From positions 22,026,105-22,090,104 of the forward strand of contig OZ026598.1 in assembly GCA_964020085.1 (NCBI GenBank): 64,000 nucleotides of DNA, given 5' to 3'. This DNA comes from Micromussa lordhowensis (Eukaryota > Cnidaria > Anthozoa > Scleractinia > Lobophylliidae). Position 1 is the first letter of the stretch. The number at the start of each line of letters is the position of its first letter. The notes beneath the pieces were generated by a model. The model was not told the DNA's origin. It saw only the letters and a program-made list of their open reading frames with translations, and ran no database searches. A program made the position numbers and the translations under genes. Of this stretch, positions 31,007 to 42,615 are shown piece by piece.

Positions 31007-32822
31007 ATGGAAAAAAACACCGTAAACATTTGTCTGCGTGTTTTAAAAGCGAATAACAAAAACTCGCATGATTCGTATTGCGTTCGAAACGTGCCTCTGT
31101 TTGACAGTGTTACTAGATTAAAAGCCTACTTATTGGAGAGATGCAAAGAGGAACTCCGGCCAGCAGCAGATTGTAACTTCACTTTTGGTTACATCGGTGA
31201 AGGAAATAAGAAGTTTTCCATCACTTCAGAAGTTCAACTTGCCGAGGCGCTGTCCTTAGTGAAAAGGGGGATGATTACTTTGTGGGTTGATCCACACTTA
31301 TCTAAAGCCAAGAACTCACTCGTCGCAACATCGGGGAAGAAAAGAAAAGGTATAGTAATTTTATCCTGAATATCATCCCCCTCTCCTCAGGTTGCATACT
31401 CAGGAGAGTGTGTTACTCAAGATGGCGGCTAAAATTCAAGCTTCTCTCATTCCGCTTGTGATGATCAGAAACTGGTTTTAAGCAATTTATTGTTTTGTGT
31501 AGCTAACCCCGGACCCAGTTCTGAGATTATGACTGATGATGAGGAAGGAGTGTCGTCAAGTTATGAAGCACGCCTGTCAAGGTTGCGACTGCATCATAAA
31601 CTCCCAGAGTTTAAACTGCGCTGTTGGGCCAGGATGTTGGTAAGGAACTTTACATTTCCTGACCGTCACGTCAAACATTCTCGGTGACAGGAATGAGGGG
31701 GTCCAATAATTCTTAAAAAAGATTTCATTTTTATCCCAATTTTACACTGTAACGTTTGTAAGAATTACGTTCGTCAATGTTTGTCTTCAAATTATTTTTA
31801 TCACGCCATGTTAATTAGCATTTAACTCACTCGAAACTCACGGACTCCACGTGCATACGCATATGCCAAATTGCAGCTTTTAACCGAGTAGACAAGTAAA
31901 AGATATTATTTTCATGCAGTAGTGAAGAAAAGCATTATGTTTGCAGCCCCAGCGCTAGCTGTTAATTGTGTTTCATGGTAAAATTCTATTTTTGTGTCGG
32001 TACCATTTATGTCAGGTAGCTGCGTTTATACCTATTAGGGAGCTAAGCAACGACAACAGTGACGGCAGCGAAAACGCCACAAAACAAAAGTTTTAATGAG
32101 CAAAAACAATAGTGTAGTACGTGCGTTTGGAACATTTTTTTGGCCGTTCTCTGCAAAACAACAAAGTGAAATAACCAAATTCAAGGTTTTGTTGAGAACG
32201 TGAACACACGTCGGCGAATTTTTCATTCCTGAGGTTTCTTAACTTGAGCGCCACTCATGCCAATTTAGTACCTGGGTAGTTCGCCGTTTCTGAACTATGG
32301 TTGAATGAAGTAAAATAATGGCAAAGTAGCACAAATAAAAAAGTTATATTTTCAAGTGACGTTTTCGTTGGTGTTGCCGTCGTCGCTGCTTAGGCTCCCT
32401 AATCAGTTAAAACAGGAACTGAATACAGCTCACTGGTGTTTTCTTGTGCAGCTAAATGGAACTCATGACAATGAGGACGAACCTCCAGACTTGCCATTTT
32501 TTACAGGGAGGTCGAAAAGGTCCAAAGACAAACCGTCAAGTTCAAGCGATCGCGAGTCTGTGCAATCCACAGATAGCGCTGAGAGTAAGGTACATAAAAA
32601 CAATTAAAATACAGTAGCCCATGTTATTAAATTTGTGCACGTTAACATGTTTTATTGGACTTTCACGTGCTTCTGCTTTTTTTGTCTTTGTAGATGCGAT
32701 TACGAAGCACCATTTTACAACAGTTGAAAGACCTGAAAGCTTTGACTAATGATGGAGTTCTTTCAAACGACGAGTTCCTTGCCCAAAAGGAAAAGCTTTT
32801 GAAGGAACTGAGTGATCTATGA
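31007..32822 (+). CDS. Accessory protein of the second Tc1/mariner element (248 aa)
   Basis: Exons 31007-31349, 31503-31639, 32452-32589 and 32694-32822, all GT-AG, give 248 codons with no stop. The first ~105 residues (ICLRVLKANN, PLFDSVTRLKAYLLERC, ITSEVQLAEALSLVKRGMIT) look like a compact ubiquitin/PB1-like fold. The middle is acidic and Ser-rich. The C-terminal ~40 residues (LQQLKDLKALTNDGVLSNDE, FLAQKEKLLKELSDL) resemble a SHOCT-type oligomerisation motif. Both assignments are by eye. The ATG lies about 70 bp inside the left inverted repeat. A role as transposase cofactor or regulator is inferred from location only. Confidence 0.65.
32035..32402. mobile_element. MITE in intron 2 of the accessory gene
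   Basis: TTAGGGAGCTAAGCAACGAC at the left is matched by the complement of GTCGTCGCTGCTTAGGCTCC at the right, with extended similarity (about 40 bp, some gaps). The interior is non-coding. It lies entirely within the 31640-32451 intron, 49 bp from the acceptor, so the gene frame is not disturbed. Confidence 0.65.
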
Positions 32823-32856
32823 TTTATTGTGATAAGAGTGTTAAAAGTTTGTTCTA

Positions 32857-34056
32857 TTAAAAATATTCCGCGTGCTTGATATAGTTTCTGACTTCTTCTT
32901 CGGTAACTTGAAGGAAAGCCTGTTCAATCATTAATTCTGGCTCCCTACAGAATTGCCACGCTGCGTCATTTTCTTTGATCCAACTTTTTACTTGAGCAAA
33001 GAGCTCTTCTAATGGCATAAAATCAGGGCTATACGGTGGTAAAAAGATAACCATAGCTCCAGTGGCGTGAATAGCGTCAATAGCTGCTTGGGAGTGATGA
33101 ATTGCGGCATTATCTATGACAGACAAAAAACGAATTCTTGAACACAAACGAACAATAAAACTCAGAGTGGATTTTGAGAAGTTAATCCTGATTTCCAATC
33201 TTGTAAGCAATTCAGAGAAACAATAAAAACCAAGAAATATACTTTTTATCTTGGGAAGTTCAGCTAAGGAAATAGTAGAACTTGTGAACTGAAACTCTGC
33301 TCACAGGCTTTCCTTACCTAATACTACCACCGTTCGCGGATTTATTCCATTGAATGGAAGCAGATTAGGACAAACCTTATCCCTCACGAAATTCAGAAAC
33401 GTCGCGGCATTGACATTTCCCTCGTAAAGACCAAGGTCAATGATCCCCTCAGTGCAAAGGACAGGGATGGCAGTAATACGCGGACCCCAGGGCTGCCTAA
33501 ATTGTTTCACCACTGCTCTTTTTCCAATGAGGTTGCGTCCAGAGGTTCGAGAAATTCTTTTGTCCTATCAACGTGAAACAACAATCAATTTTAGAACTGG
33601 AAGAATGGAATGAATTTAAACCTAACAGGTCAAATAAGAACTGAACACTTACGAATCCGCTTTCATCTATGAACACAAACATTTCAGAATTCAAGGCACA
33701 TACATCCGCTCGGAATACCACTCGTGCTTCTTCAGACCTTTGAAGGGCAATTTTGCTGAGCTGAGTATTAAATAGAGAAAATTCCTGGTTAATTGCACTT
33801 TTCATAAGCCATGAAAAATTGATTCCAAAGCAGAAAAATTCAAACAAACCTTTTTTAGACTGAAACGATTTCGTTTCAGATAATAAAAAATGCCTGCCAG
33901 CGCAAAATCTGATCCCGTTTCAGTATACACATCGTGCGCAATTTCTGACAGTGTCTTTTCGGGATGTTCAAGCACTGCTTCCATAATCAAAAATTCCACG
34001 TGCGGGTGCATGGCCACACTGTTTATCGGTCTTCCGATGGTATTTGCTTTCACTTC
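32857..34056 (-). CDS. Spliced DD34E transposase (Tc1/mariner/IS630 superfamily)
   Basis: Minus-strand exons about 34056-33850, 33760-33653, 33564-33318 and 33113-32857, all GT-AG and in frame. The N-terminus has a helix-turn-helix-type region (TLSEIAHDVYTETGSDFALA). Catalytic residues: first Asp in MFVFIDESGF at the end of exon 2; second Asp in VVVLDNAAIHH, whose codon is rebuilt across the last intron; Glu in PPYSPDFMPLEEL, with 34 residues between the last two. That fits DD34E of the DDE_3 type. No in-frame ATG opens exon 1; an out-of-frame ATG lies at 34066, so a small indel or a missing exon is possible. Confidence 0.8.
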
Positions 34057-34664
34057 TCCAAGGCATGGCTGATTTTGGTTAATTTATTCAGAACAAATCC
34101 CACATAACCTTGCGGTCTTGTCTTGTAGCTTTATGCTTTGATCCGACAACGTTAATTGAAATAGCTGTATAATTAGTATAACTTCAGAGCTAAGCAAATA
34201 GTTTCCAGCAATCTGATTGGTCGAGCAGTTCCTTATATGACGCTATGTAAACCACCCCAGACGGTGTATACAACATTTTCGAGGCCAGTGGGTACTTTTG
34301 CCATCTCAGCAAGTAAACATGGCAGACAGTTGTGAATTAATTGTTCATTTATTTGGCAGTTAAGAAAACCCAGTGGTTAGTTGATCGCCAGCAGGTCAGA
34401 TCAATGGACTGAAATCTGTTTTTTCTCCACGATAAAATTACTCTTTTTTGAGACAATGATAACAACTATGAATGAAGTTAACAGTTTTAAAACAAAGGGT
34501 TAAGAAACTTTTTTTTCATAATGTTTTGCTTATCTGCTATACTGCTGAACTTGATGGCTTAACTGATACAGAATCGATGTACGTGTAAGCTTATTATTAA
34601 AACTCTAAGGCTACATACCTGTATGCAAGCAAACAATTACCTTTTTCTTTTCTTTTTTTAATTC

Positions 34665-34720
34665 GGGGTTTGAGTGCTCGACGGCGAGCTTTGCGAGCCG
34701 TCGGGCACCCCAAAACCCCC
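34665..34720. repeat. Imperfect hairpin near 34.7 kb
   Basis: GGGGTTTGAGTGCTCGACGG pairs with CCGTCGGGCACCCCAAAACC around a short loop (GAGCTTTGCGAG); the inner stem is perfect and the outer part has small bulges. The GC content is well above the neighbouring DNA. Confidence 0.55.
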
Positions 34721-34734
34721 TTTTATATGTGTGT

Positions 34735-35437
34735 CAAGTGGATGGATGGTGGCTTGGCGCAATATAAAAGTCGCCACTGCATAGGAGACGTAAGTTTTTC
34801 TGTTAATGATTTTCGTTTCCCAACAGTTAGAAATTATTTTGAAACCTCCTGCGCAAAACGCCCGCAAGATGGTGCTGGTGCTAATCTTAAACATAAAGCT
34901 GATATGGCAGTAATTCGAGGTGAAGCCGTTATCCAAAATGCCAGAGATCTGTTTGACTTTGCGGAAGCCAACCTTACCTTACCATTGTCAACGCGGTTTC
35001 AGTCTCAGGTTGTTAAGCTTAAGAGGCGCGTTTTCTTTTTCTTTTTTGTAACTGAGCACGACAGAGACAGGCCATTTCGTATGTTCAAGGAGGTGAGAAA
35101 CAACCATACCATTCACAGCATACTTGCAAATGGTCCAGCAAGATCCCTCCAGATCCGAAAATTGTTGTGCCACTGTGAAAGCTGTCTCCTGACTGAGTAC
35201 CAAGATTGCAAAAACAAATCATTTGTTGAGAACTGGGAACCAATCGTACTCGAGTGTGAAAGAGTTGAGCGACGCGCTACACATGCAGACATCATTGAAC
35301 AGCAGGAGAGAATTATAGAGTTAATATCCTCTAACTCCACTGTGGCAATTGCCTCTGGGGATGTTGATGAGGACTATTACTTTTTCAGGGTTTTAAGGAA
35401 ATGGAGTTTAAGTTCTCTCGGAGCCAACAAAGGATGA
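34735..35437 (+). pseudogene. Transposase-like gene fragment of unknown superfamily
   Basis: From about 34735 an open frame reads KWMDGGLAQYKSRHCIGDVS, then RPQDGAGANLKHKADMAVIR and RDLFDFAEANL, then a Cys pair (CHCESCLLTEYQDCKNK). The blocks DGxxxQYKSR and PQDGxGAxxKxKAD are ones I associate with an abundant transposon-encoded protein in cnidarians. A Phe homopolymer (about 35030-35050) and lack of an obvious start suggest decay; coding-like sequence continues in another frame past 35437 (AKYKAGVEVLRGNFYVKEE). No catalytic triad can be assigned. Confidence 0.4.
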
Positions 35438-35539
35438 CTGGGGAGCAAAGTACAAAGCAGGAGTGGAAGTTTTGAGGGGAAACTTTTATGTGAAGGAGGA
35501 AACTGTTGGACAACACATTACCAACTTGTGACTGACAAG

Positions 35540-36197
35540 GTAGGGATTGTTTATTCTGCCACAGCTAGATTTATCTGTTCGGACTTGGAGAGAATTCAAA
35601 CTACTCAAGACAAGGAGCTATTTTCTCTTCCAGAACACCAGCACTTGGATATTTTGGAAGTGCTAAATGGATTTTGACTTCGTTGTCCTAGGGGTCTCCA
35701 AGTGCTAGTGTTCTGGAAAAGAAAACTGCTCCTGAGCTCCTTGCTTTTTTAACCTCTGGTTTGCGAGACTGAGACCCAGAACGGTTTTGTCAAATATTGA
35801 GACTGCAAGACGTTTGGAAACGCTAAAAGAACTAAGCGGCTGCGATACCTCCAAAATTTGACTAAGATTTTGCATCTCTTATTTTTTCAGAGAGCACTCA
35901 CCACCACTTGCATAGTGTTGTTTGATTTCACTCCAACTCTGAACAGATACATAAATCTAGGCCCTTTTATGGTGAGCGAAACTCCGACATTGCGTGACAG
36001 CATAACTTCAAGTTAGAGTTCACGGGAATGTAATGATCGTAAAAACCACAGCCAGACTTCCCGATGTTTGTGTGTGTTATGTGACATCGATCAAAGGCGT
36101 TTGCAAACGAAATATGTATGAACATCAATAAGTTGGCCGTGATTTGCTCTAAATACTAAGTTTATCCTACGTGTTCAATAAAAGTTTAGATGAAAAG
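35540..36197. other. No supported gene
   Basis: Non-coding, moderately AT-rich. I see no inverted repeats or ORFs with recognisable content. Confidence 0.4.
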
Positions 36198-36201
36198 TTA
36201 A

Positions 36202-36516
36202 GGTGGCTCAAAACAGTTTCCAACACTTATATTTGGATAGGTCGTTATAACCACTGTTTATCATTTGATGCTACAATCATGGTATCACAAAACTGCCCAA
36301 TCATTGGTGAACATGTTGTCATCATTGTCTTGACACAATAGGTTACCATAGCAACAGTATGACCTCTGAAAAACACCCTTAATTACAGCTTTAGGGGCTT
36401 ATAATTCAAAAACGGCACATTGAAATTTTTTTATATTATCAACTTTTCATAAGCTTGATAAGACGCAACTTTTAGCAAAGTTTAAAAAAATTCTGTACAT
36501 GGGGTTCAGAGCCACC
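36202..36516. mobile_element. TTAA-flanked MITE (315 bp)
   Basis: Ends GGTGGCTC and GAGCCACC in inverted orientation, with TTAA at 36198-36201 and 36517-36520. This is the piggyBac-type target duplication, so a piggyBac-related non-autonomous element is likely. No ORF. Confidence 0.7.
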
Positions 36517-36536
36517 TTAAATGTTCGAAAATTTAA

Positions 36537-36605
36537 GGTGGCTCTGAACCCCATGTACAGAATTTTTTTAAACTTTGCCAAAAGTTGCGTCTTATCATGC
36601 TTATG
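36537..36605. repeat. Inverted partial copy of the adjacent MITE
   Basis: About 68 bp from 36537 repeat the reverse complement of the right end of the 36202-36516 element almost exactly (GGTGGCTCTGAACCCCATGT onward), starting after its own TTAA at 36533-36536. The two ends face each other across 12 bp, forming a long imperfect palindrome. The second copy stops near 36605. Confidence 0.75.
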
Positions 36606-36619
36606 CTCATCGGGAATTA

Positions 36620-37600
36620 AATTTTGGCAAGCGCCGAATGGCCTGCCTCAAAGGCACAACTAAGGTGACAAACACATTTTGTTGTGAAACATTTCAAAAC
36701 AAGTCCTAGCTTAATTTATTCAGACATCCATGTACTGTATTGAAAGAATTTTCCTACATCTTGGAGACCAGTAAGAGAATCAAAGTACAAATTGTTCACA
36801 AGCTTGCTTACTGAATATATATTTTAATATATACAATTATTCCGTAAAAACGAAATCATTCCTTATGAATGTTACAGGAAGTTGCAATTCTATGTTTGCA
36901 TGCAAAGTTCATTTACTTTTTAGGAGTCAAAACTGAAATACTTTTGCAACTAGAAATAATTGAAGAACATATTTATTATTAAAAGGTTTTCCGAATAAAT
37001 GTTAATTGCATTGCTCTCACATTTACAAAATGACCAATGCATAAAAGGAAAACGATATTTACAATCTTAAAGAATTTTTCCTCCTTTCCTGAAAGGAATA
37101 TTTTAAGTTGTTTTAAATAGTTAAACAAATGCCCATTGATTATAAATCTTGCAATGTTCACGTGCAGTTCAAAAGTTTGTCTACTCTTCAAGTAATGAAA
37201 ATTGAAATATTTTTACCGCTAGTATGAATCAGAATTCAAATTGATCTTAAACTTACTGAATAGATATTAAATGAATTGCTTTCACATTTAAAAATGACTG
37301 ATGTATAAAAGGAAATATTATTTACAATCTTACAGGATGTTTTATTTCTATCCTGAAAGTTGCTTTGAAACAATTTAACAAGTGCTAATCAAAACTCTTA
37401 AAAATTGTTCAAATGTAGTTAAAAAAAATTCATCTGTATTTTAAGGAATGGAAATTGAAATAAGTTTACTGGTACAGTAACAATTTACAAGAATAAATAA
37501 TGTCCATGATGCCTGTATTATCCAGAACCCAGACAATGTTAAGTAATGTTAAGTACATGTATATTTGCGATATGACATTGTTGGCAATGCCACCTCCAAG
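36620..37600. other. No supported gene
   Basis: AT-rich non-coding DNA. Two related stretches (about 36950-37090 and 37240-37350) share similar words such as CATTTACAAAATGAC and ATGTATAAAAGGAAA, suggesting an old duplication. Confidence 0.4.
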
Positions 37601-37824
37601 TTAACCCTTTGGTGACGGATGTGGCGAATATCGTTCCATATGGAACGATGACGTATTTCTTATTAAAACAATGCTCTTTTAACATTACCTAATCGTTTTT
37701 ACACTAAAAATAAACTATGGATGTAGCCAATCAAAAAAAATCAATTGTGGTATCCAGAGATGTCATTGGCTAGTCGAAATTCACTTTAACCGTATGCAGC
37801 GTGACAAGCAAGGTCCTTTTCAAA

Positions 37825-40800
37825 ATGGCGTCTTCGAGCAAGCGTCCACGCGTGACTTTCACGGCTGAAGAAGTAGCTGAAATTTGTGCCCGAGATAGCA
37901 CTGATGCGGAAAGTGATATTGACAGTAACACAGGTGGAATTTCGAGTGCAGAAGAGTTTGATTTAGACCAAGAACTCGACGGAAATCGTGATTCAGAGAG
38001 AGAATGGAGGTAAGCAATCGTGTAAACAACATGATGAAATATGAGTGCATTGTAATTTAGTCTTTAGTTAACCTGTATTTGCACTTTTTCGTCATATTTT
38101 TTGCGAAAAACAAGACTACAAGTCTTAAGTAAACTAAAATGATAGAAACAGAAGTTCTCTGGGCCCGTTTTATTCGTTTCTTACCACAATTTTGAGTGCC
38201 ATACAATCAGCTGATTTTTTTGCGCTATGCGTAACATGAACCTTCAAACATGTGTTCCCGAAAACAAAGACAGAAAGAAATATCATGGTTATTTTGTTAG
38301 TCTTATCCATTTTTTAGTGCTCAAAGAATTTGTAGATAGCTTATTGTTTTTTCAAGAACCCTTTTCTGATGAAGTTTTATGGAATTGATGCATAATACTC
38401 TTTGCTTGTTTCATTTGTACGTGGACATAACAACCTTGGAATGTCGTCGGAATGTTCCATAAATAGTGGAAAAATCGCCGGCTAGAGTTTTGTAATTCTG
38501 TGTTTTACTTCCCTGTTAGCGGTATACAAACAACGCTATATGCATTTTATCGAGCATCAAAGTGTAAACATAATAAGGTTTTGAAAGAAGAAGCTTTTTG
38601 CCTGATTTATTTATCATCAGTAACTAGGTATACCTATCGATAGAGTGCCAACGAGCGAATAATTTGTGCTATAATAAGGGGTTTATTAATACAGCATAAC
38701 GGATTTTTGGTTCTCTTCTGTTGCAAACATTACCGAGAGAACATTATTACGCGTTTACCGGCCGGTAACGTTCGTCACGCAATCCCTGAATATCAAGAGT
38801 ATATTGGAATGTATCGCTGCTCGGTCGAACTTTCAGTTCAATATGATGGGCAAAGTCAAAGTGAAAGTGAACACGCTAGTTTGATTGATGAACACGACTC
38901 GTTTAATTCTGTGGCAAAACAGATCCGATTTGTGTTTTGAACACTGGATTCGACTGTATGATAAACACGCTCGTTCAGTTCTGTTCGGAAACACTGCCGA
39001 CTCAACCTTCAGTTCGATATGCTAGATTTCAACACTGGATTTGCTCTAGTGATTCGACTGGTGAACACAATCTTTCCAAAAAAGCTGCCCGATGGAACTT
39101 TCAGTTCGATATAGGTATACAGAGAAGGAATACACTGTTTCGATTCATGAACACGCTCGTTCAATTCTGTGGTGAACACGCTGGTTCTTTTTCGTGTCGA
39201 TTTTGTGTCTTGGATTTGCTCTTGTCTGACAGTTTTCCTGAATATTCGAATTAGAAGAAGAGTTTTGTAAAGGGTACGCTCCCCAATTGAACTTTCGTTT
39301 CGATAAAGTGAGAGAGGAAACACACTGGTTCGATATGTTCTGAGACTATGAAATTGTTCAAAGTTGGATAAACACAACAGCAAAGAAAACAATGATATTC
39401 CACGAGACAAGTCTAGATGTAACATGCCTCCTGATTGGCTAAAAACTACAATAGCTCGAATAGTTCCGTCCTTGCAATTGGCTCAAACTGAGCCATTGTT
39501 ACATCTTACACCTTACAGTTACACTTTTTCAGAGCTCGATCGAGAATTTTTTCGCATACGCCATTCTTCGCGCGGCACTATTCTCTGCCGCCTCGCCAGC
39601 CGAGCGTCTTCGCTCGGCTGGCTCGTTGGCAATGATCTCTCCAGTTTGTGACCTTTGATCAAAGGACATTGTAAGATCTAAACAGCAAATTTTAGCTTTC
39701 CTGATGTGTATTTGGTTTGGTATAAAATTTCCTTATTAGCTGTTGAACCTTTCATTTTATATTAGTGTTACAGATTTGCCCCTTCCAAATTCTCCAAAAT
39801 TCATTTCACATATGTTTTCTTTTCAGTGAGCATGAATCAGAGATCAATGCTATGATTTCTGACAGTGACTCTAGTGACCAGTCTGGAGATGAGGTACATG
39901 TAAGTGACTCTGATGCGTCTGCAGAGGAACAAGAAAGACCACCAGGTAGAGTTAGGAGACAACCTCAGCAGAGGCCAGCAAGGGGGAGGGGAAGGGGGAG
40001 GGGGAGGGGAAGGGGAAGGGGTAGGGGAAGGGGTGACGCTCCCCCTGCACCTGCAGCTCCACCTGCACCTGCAAGTAGAAGTTACGAGGATCCTGATACA
40101 CCAAATCAGCTTCCACCATTTACCCCAAGGAGAGTGCCTGGATTGCATTTGAATATGCCAGTGCTAAGAGGTGCAATGTCAAGGGCTGTAGATTTTTTCA
40201 GGCTTTTCTTTACAGCAGAGATTGTAAGAACCATATGCACCCATACAAATAGTTATGGGTGGGGGGCCATTGGAGACAAACCCTACTATGGTGACAAGGA
40301 AGGTGCCTGGGTCGAAACCTCTCCTGAGGAAATAGAAAAATTGATTGGCCTCATTTTATATTGCGGTCTGATACATGTTAGCTCATTTCACCGGTATTGG
40401 AGCACAAAAACTTTGTACCATGGGTTGTGGGCACGCAGGATTATGTCCCGAGACCGATTCAAGGCACTCATGGCAATGCTTCATGTTGTCGATCCAGATG
40501 AAGAAGATGAAGAAGACAAATTGAGAAAGGTGAGTAGATTTTTGGATTTTTTCAAACAAAAATGTAAGGATCTCTACCAACCTTTTCAACGTGTGGCGGT
40601 TGACGAGAGAATGGTAAAATCAAAACATCGGTCTGGAATTCGGCAGTATATAAAAAACAAACCAACTAAGTGGGGCATAAAGCTGTGGGTTTTGGCAGAT
40701 AGTTTGAATGGATACACCTGTGACTTTGATGTGTACATAGGGAGAAAGGCAGGACAGGAGGTGGGTCCTAATGGGTTAGGGTATGATGTTGTAATGAAAC

Positions 40801-41654
40801 TTGTTGCCCCTCTGAGGAACCAGGGATATCATTTATACTTTGATAACTTTTATACTTCTGTGAAGCTTGTGAAAGATTTGTTTCAAGTTTTGATTCCAGC
40901 CACAGGTACTGCTGCTGAGAATAGGAGGGGATTCCCTGAGACAATGAAAAAGGGACAACAATGGGCACGACGGAAAGCCCGGGGAAGCATGAGGTGGGAT
41001 AGAGATGGAGTCTGCCTTGCCCAGCAATGGAAGGACAACCGACCAGTCACTATTCTTACTTCAATTGACAATGCCAATGATTTTGTAATGGTTGCTAGAA
41101 AAGAGAAAGTGGGCGGTGTGTGGAGAAATATCAATGTAAAACAGCCTAAAGCAATTGAACATTATAATAACTATATGAATGCAGTTGACCGTTCAGATCA
41201 AATTCTTGCAAAGAACTGTGCTCTTCGAAAGTGTATGAGGTGGTGGAAAACATTGTTTTTCCACATGATCGACATAGCTATTGTCAACAGTTACATTCTC
41301 TTTCAACTTCATCGCGCAGAGCACCCTGACAATGAAGCACTCAAGCGTCCTCAAAAGTTTGCAATTGCAGAATATCGAGAGGAACTTGTGAGAGATCTAG
41401 CAGGCTTGAATGAATATGGACAACCTCCAGAGTTCAAGCCCCCAACAAGGGAACCTGGGGATTTTGTTACTGTGCATATACCAAAGGTTACTGACACCAA
41501 GAGAAACTGTAAAGTTTGTTATGCAGCAACAAATAAGGAATTCAAAGTTAGGACTTTCTGCAGTGCACCACAATGTAACAATGTTCATCTCCATTGCACT
41601 CAGGATAAAAACTGTTTTGAGATTTGGCACAGCAAGGACTATCACCATGATTAA
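37825..41654 (+). CDS. piggyBac transposase, two exons (670 aa)
   Basis: Exon 1 (37825-38009) starts at ATG 37825 (MASSSKRPRVTFTAEEVAEI) and encodes an acidic Ser-rich N-terminus. Exon 2 (39827-41654) adds more acidic sequence, an Arg-Gly repeat (GRGRGRGRGRGRGRG) and a Pro/Ala linker, then the catalytic core: Asp in RVAVDERMVKSKHRSG, Asp in YHLYFDNFYTS and Asp in MNAVDRSDQ. The C-terminal cysteine-rich domain (CKVCYAATNKEF, FCSAPQCNNVHLHC) would bind the terminal repeats. The junction rebuilds an AGT codon in phase. The product cuts and pastes at TTAA. The RG repeat is a low-complexity expansion. Confidence 0.92.
38800..39350. repeat. Degenerate repeats in the piggyBac intron
   Basis: The 1.8-kb intron holds several scattered, diverged copies of AACACGCTCGTTCAATTCTG and of CTTTCAGTTCGATAT, with variable spacing and no fixed unit length. 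Confidence 0.5.
39595..39622. repeat. 10-bp-stem hairpin in the piggyBac intron
   Basis: GCCAGCCGAG at 39595-39604 pairs exactly with CTCGGCTGGC at 39613-39622 around an 8-nt loop. Confidence 0.65.
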
Positions 41655-42290
41655 TTGTAAAAAGACACTTGTAGTTGATTTAAGTTGTTCTTTGTTAGGT
41701 GAAGCACCTTGAAAACCCCAAAGGTAGCATCATAGCATTGGTTGGGGGTACACGGTCCCCGTTTTCCACTTGGTGGTTTTTAGGGGTTTACGTGTCCGGC
41801 TGTGGTGCATGTAGATTTTTTATCTTTTATAAACTAATTGCTATTTTATACAAGTAAAATATTTGAAATGAGTGACATTTAACTTTTATTGTGCTCAAGT
41901 AGCCAATGGGCATTTGTATCAGCCATGCACCCATATAGGTGTAGTGAAGGCAAAATCGGGCTTTTGAGGGCACCCCAAAGAAATGGGCATAACTTTGTCA
42001 ATTTTCATTGAATTTTAATCAAAGTTTCAGGAAAAATAGAGTATTTAATGGGAAACAACTTGTCTTTATTCAGTTTTCAATGCTATGTAAAGAGCAGGTG
42101 TTACTAAGAATTTTCTCCTAAAAATATGTATTGCCTGACATTTTAATTAGCATAAATTAGCCTAAATTAATTAATTAAAAGAGATACAAAGAAACTGACA
42201 ACATAGTCTTAATGGTTAAATATAATATGAGCTGGCCATTTTTTACCAAAACATGTCAAAAATGGCCATTTTTAGGGGGTCACCAAAGGG
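41655..42290. other. 3' non-coding part of piggyBac
   Basis: Between the transposase stop and the right end there is only AT-rich non-coding sequence. The last ~60 bp contain AATGGCCATTTTTAGGGGGT next to the terminal repeat. Confidence 0.5.
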
Positions 42291-42615
42291 TTAAGCACAG
42301 TAAATTTTTATTTACATTTTTTCTAGTAGTGATAAGCTTGTGTAGCAAGTGTTTCTGCATTTTGTCTTTGAACTCTTATGAAAACATGTCTCTTCATCAG
42401 GATTTTCAAATTAAATATCCAAAACATTTCTATAGAACCTGGTTCCAGCATCCTAGAGTAGTCTGTACTGTACTTCCACAGTTTTTAGTTAAATGTCATT
42501 GAAAATTTTCAAATTTGCTAAAACAGCTCTTGATTATCAAACTCTTAAAAGTCGGTGTCGCAGGGCATCTGAATTTTCATCTGGCTAAAAGCATTGGTGT
42601 GAACACTTGTTGCAC

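Larger units (their letters stand above)
30880..34167. mobile_element. Second Tc1/mariner/IS630-type element, with an accessory gene
   Basis: Ends CAGCTATTTCAATTAA at both termini, inverted repeats of about 60 bp (30880-30939 and 34108-34167) with few mismatches, and TA on both sides (30878-30879, 34168-34169). It carries a four-exon transposase on the minus strand and a four-exon accessory gene on the plus strand. Their 3' ends converge with a 34-bp gap. Both reading frames are open across their introns, though the transposase start codon is uncertain. The two-gene plan parallels that of the 8.4-kb element, with convergent rather than divergent genes. Confidence 0.85.
37605..42290. mobile_element. 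piggyBac element, apparently complete
   Basis: Left end CCCTTTGGTGAC and right end GTCACCAAAGGG are inverted and flanked by TTAA at 37601-37604 and 42291-42294. The element is 4686 bp and holds a two-exon transposase with an unbroken frame. TTAA duplication and a C-rich start are hallmarks of piggyBac. Nothing visible rules out activity. Confidence 0.9.

Noticed and set aside
39837..40148. Minus-strand ORF opposite the piggyBac RG repeat
   Set aside because: An antisense shadow of the low-complexity Arg-Gly coding repeat.
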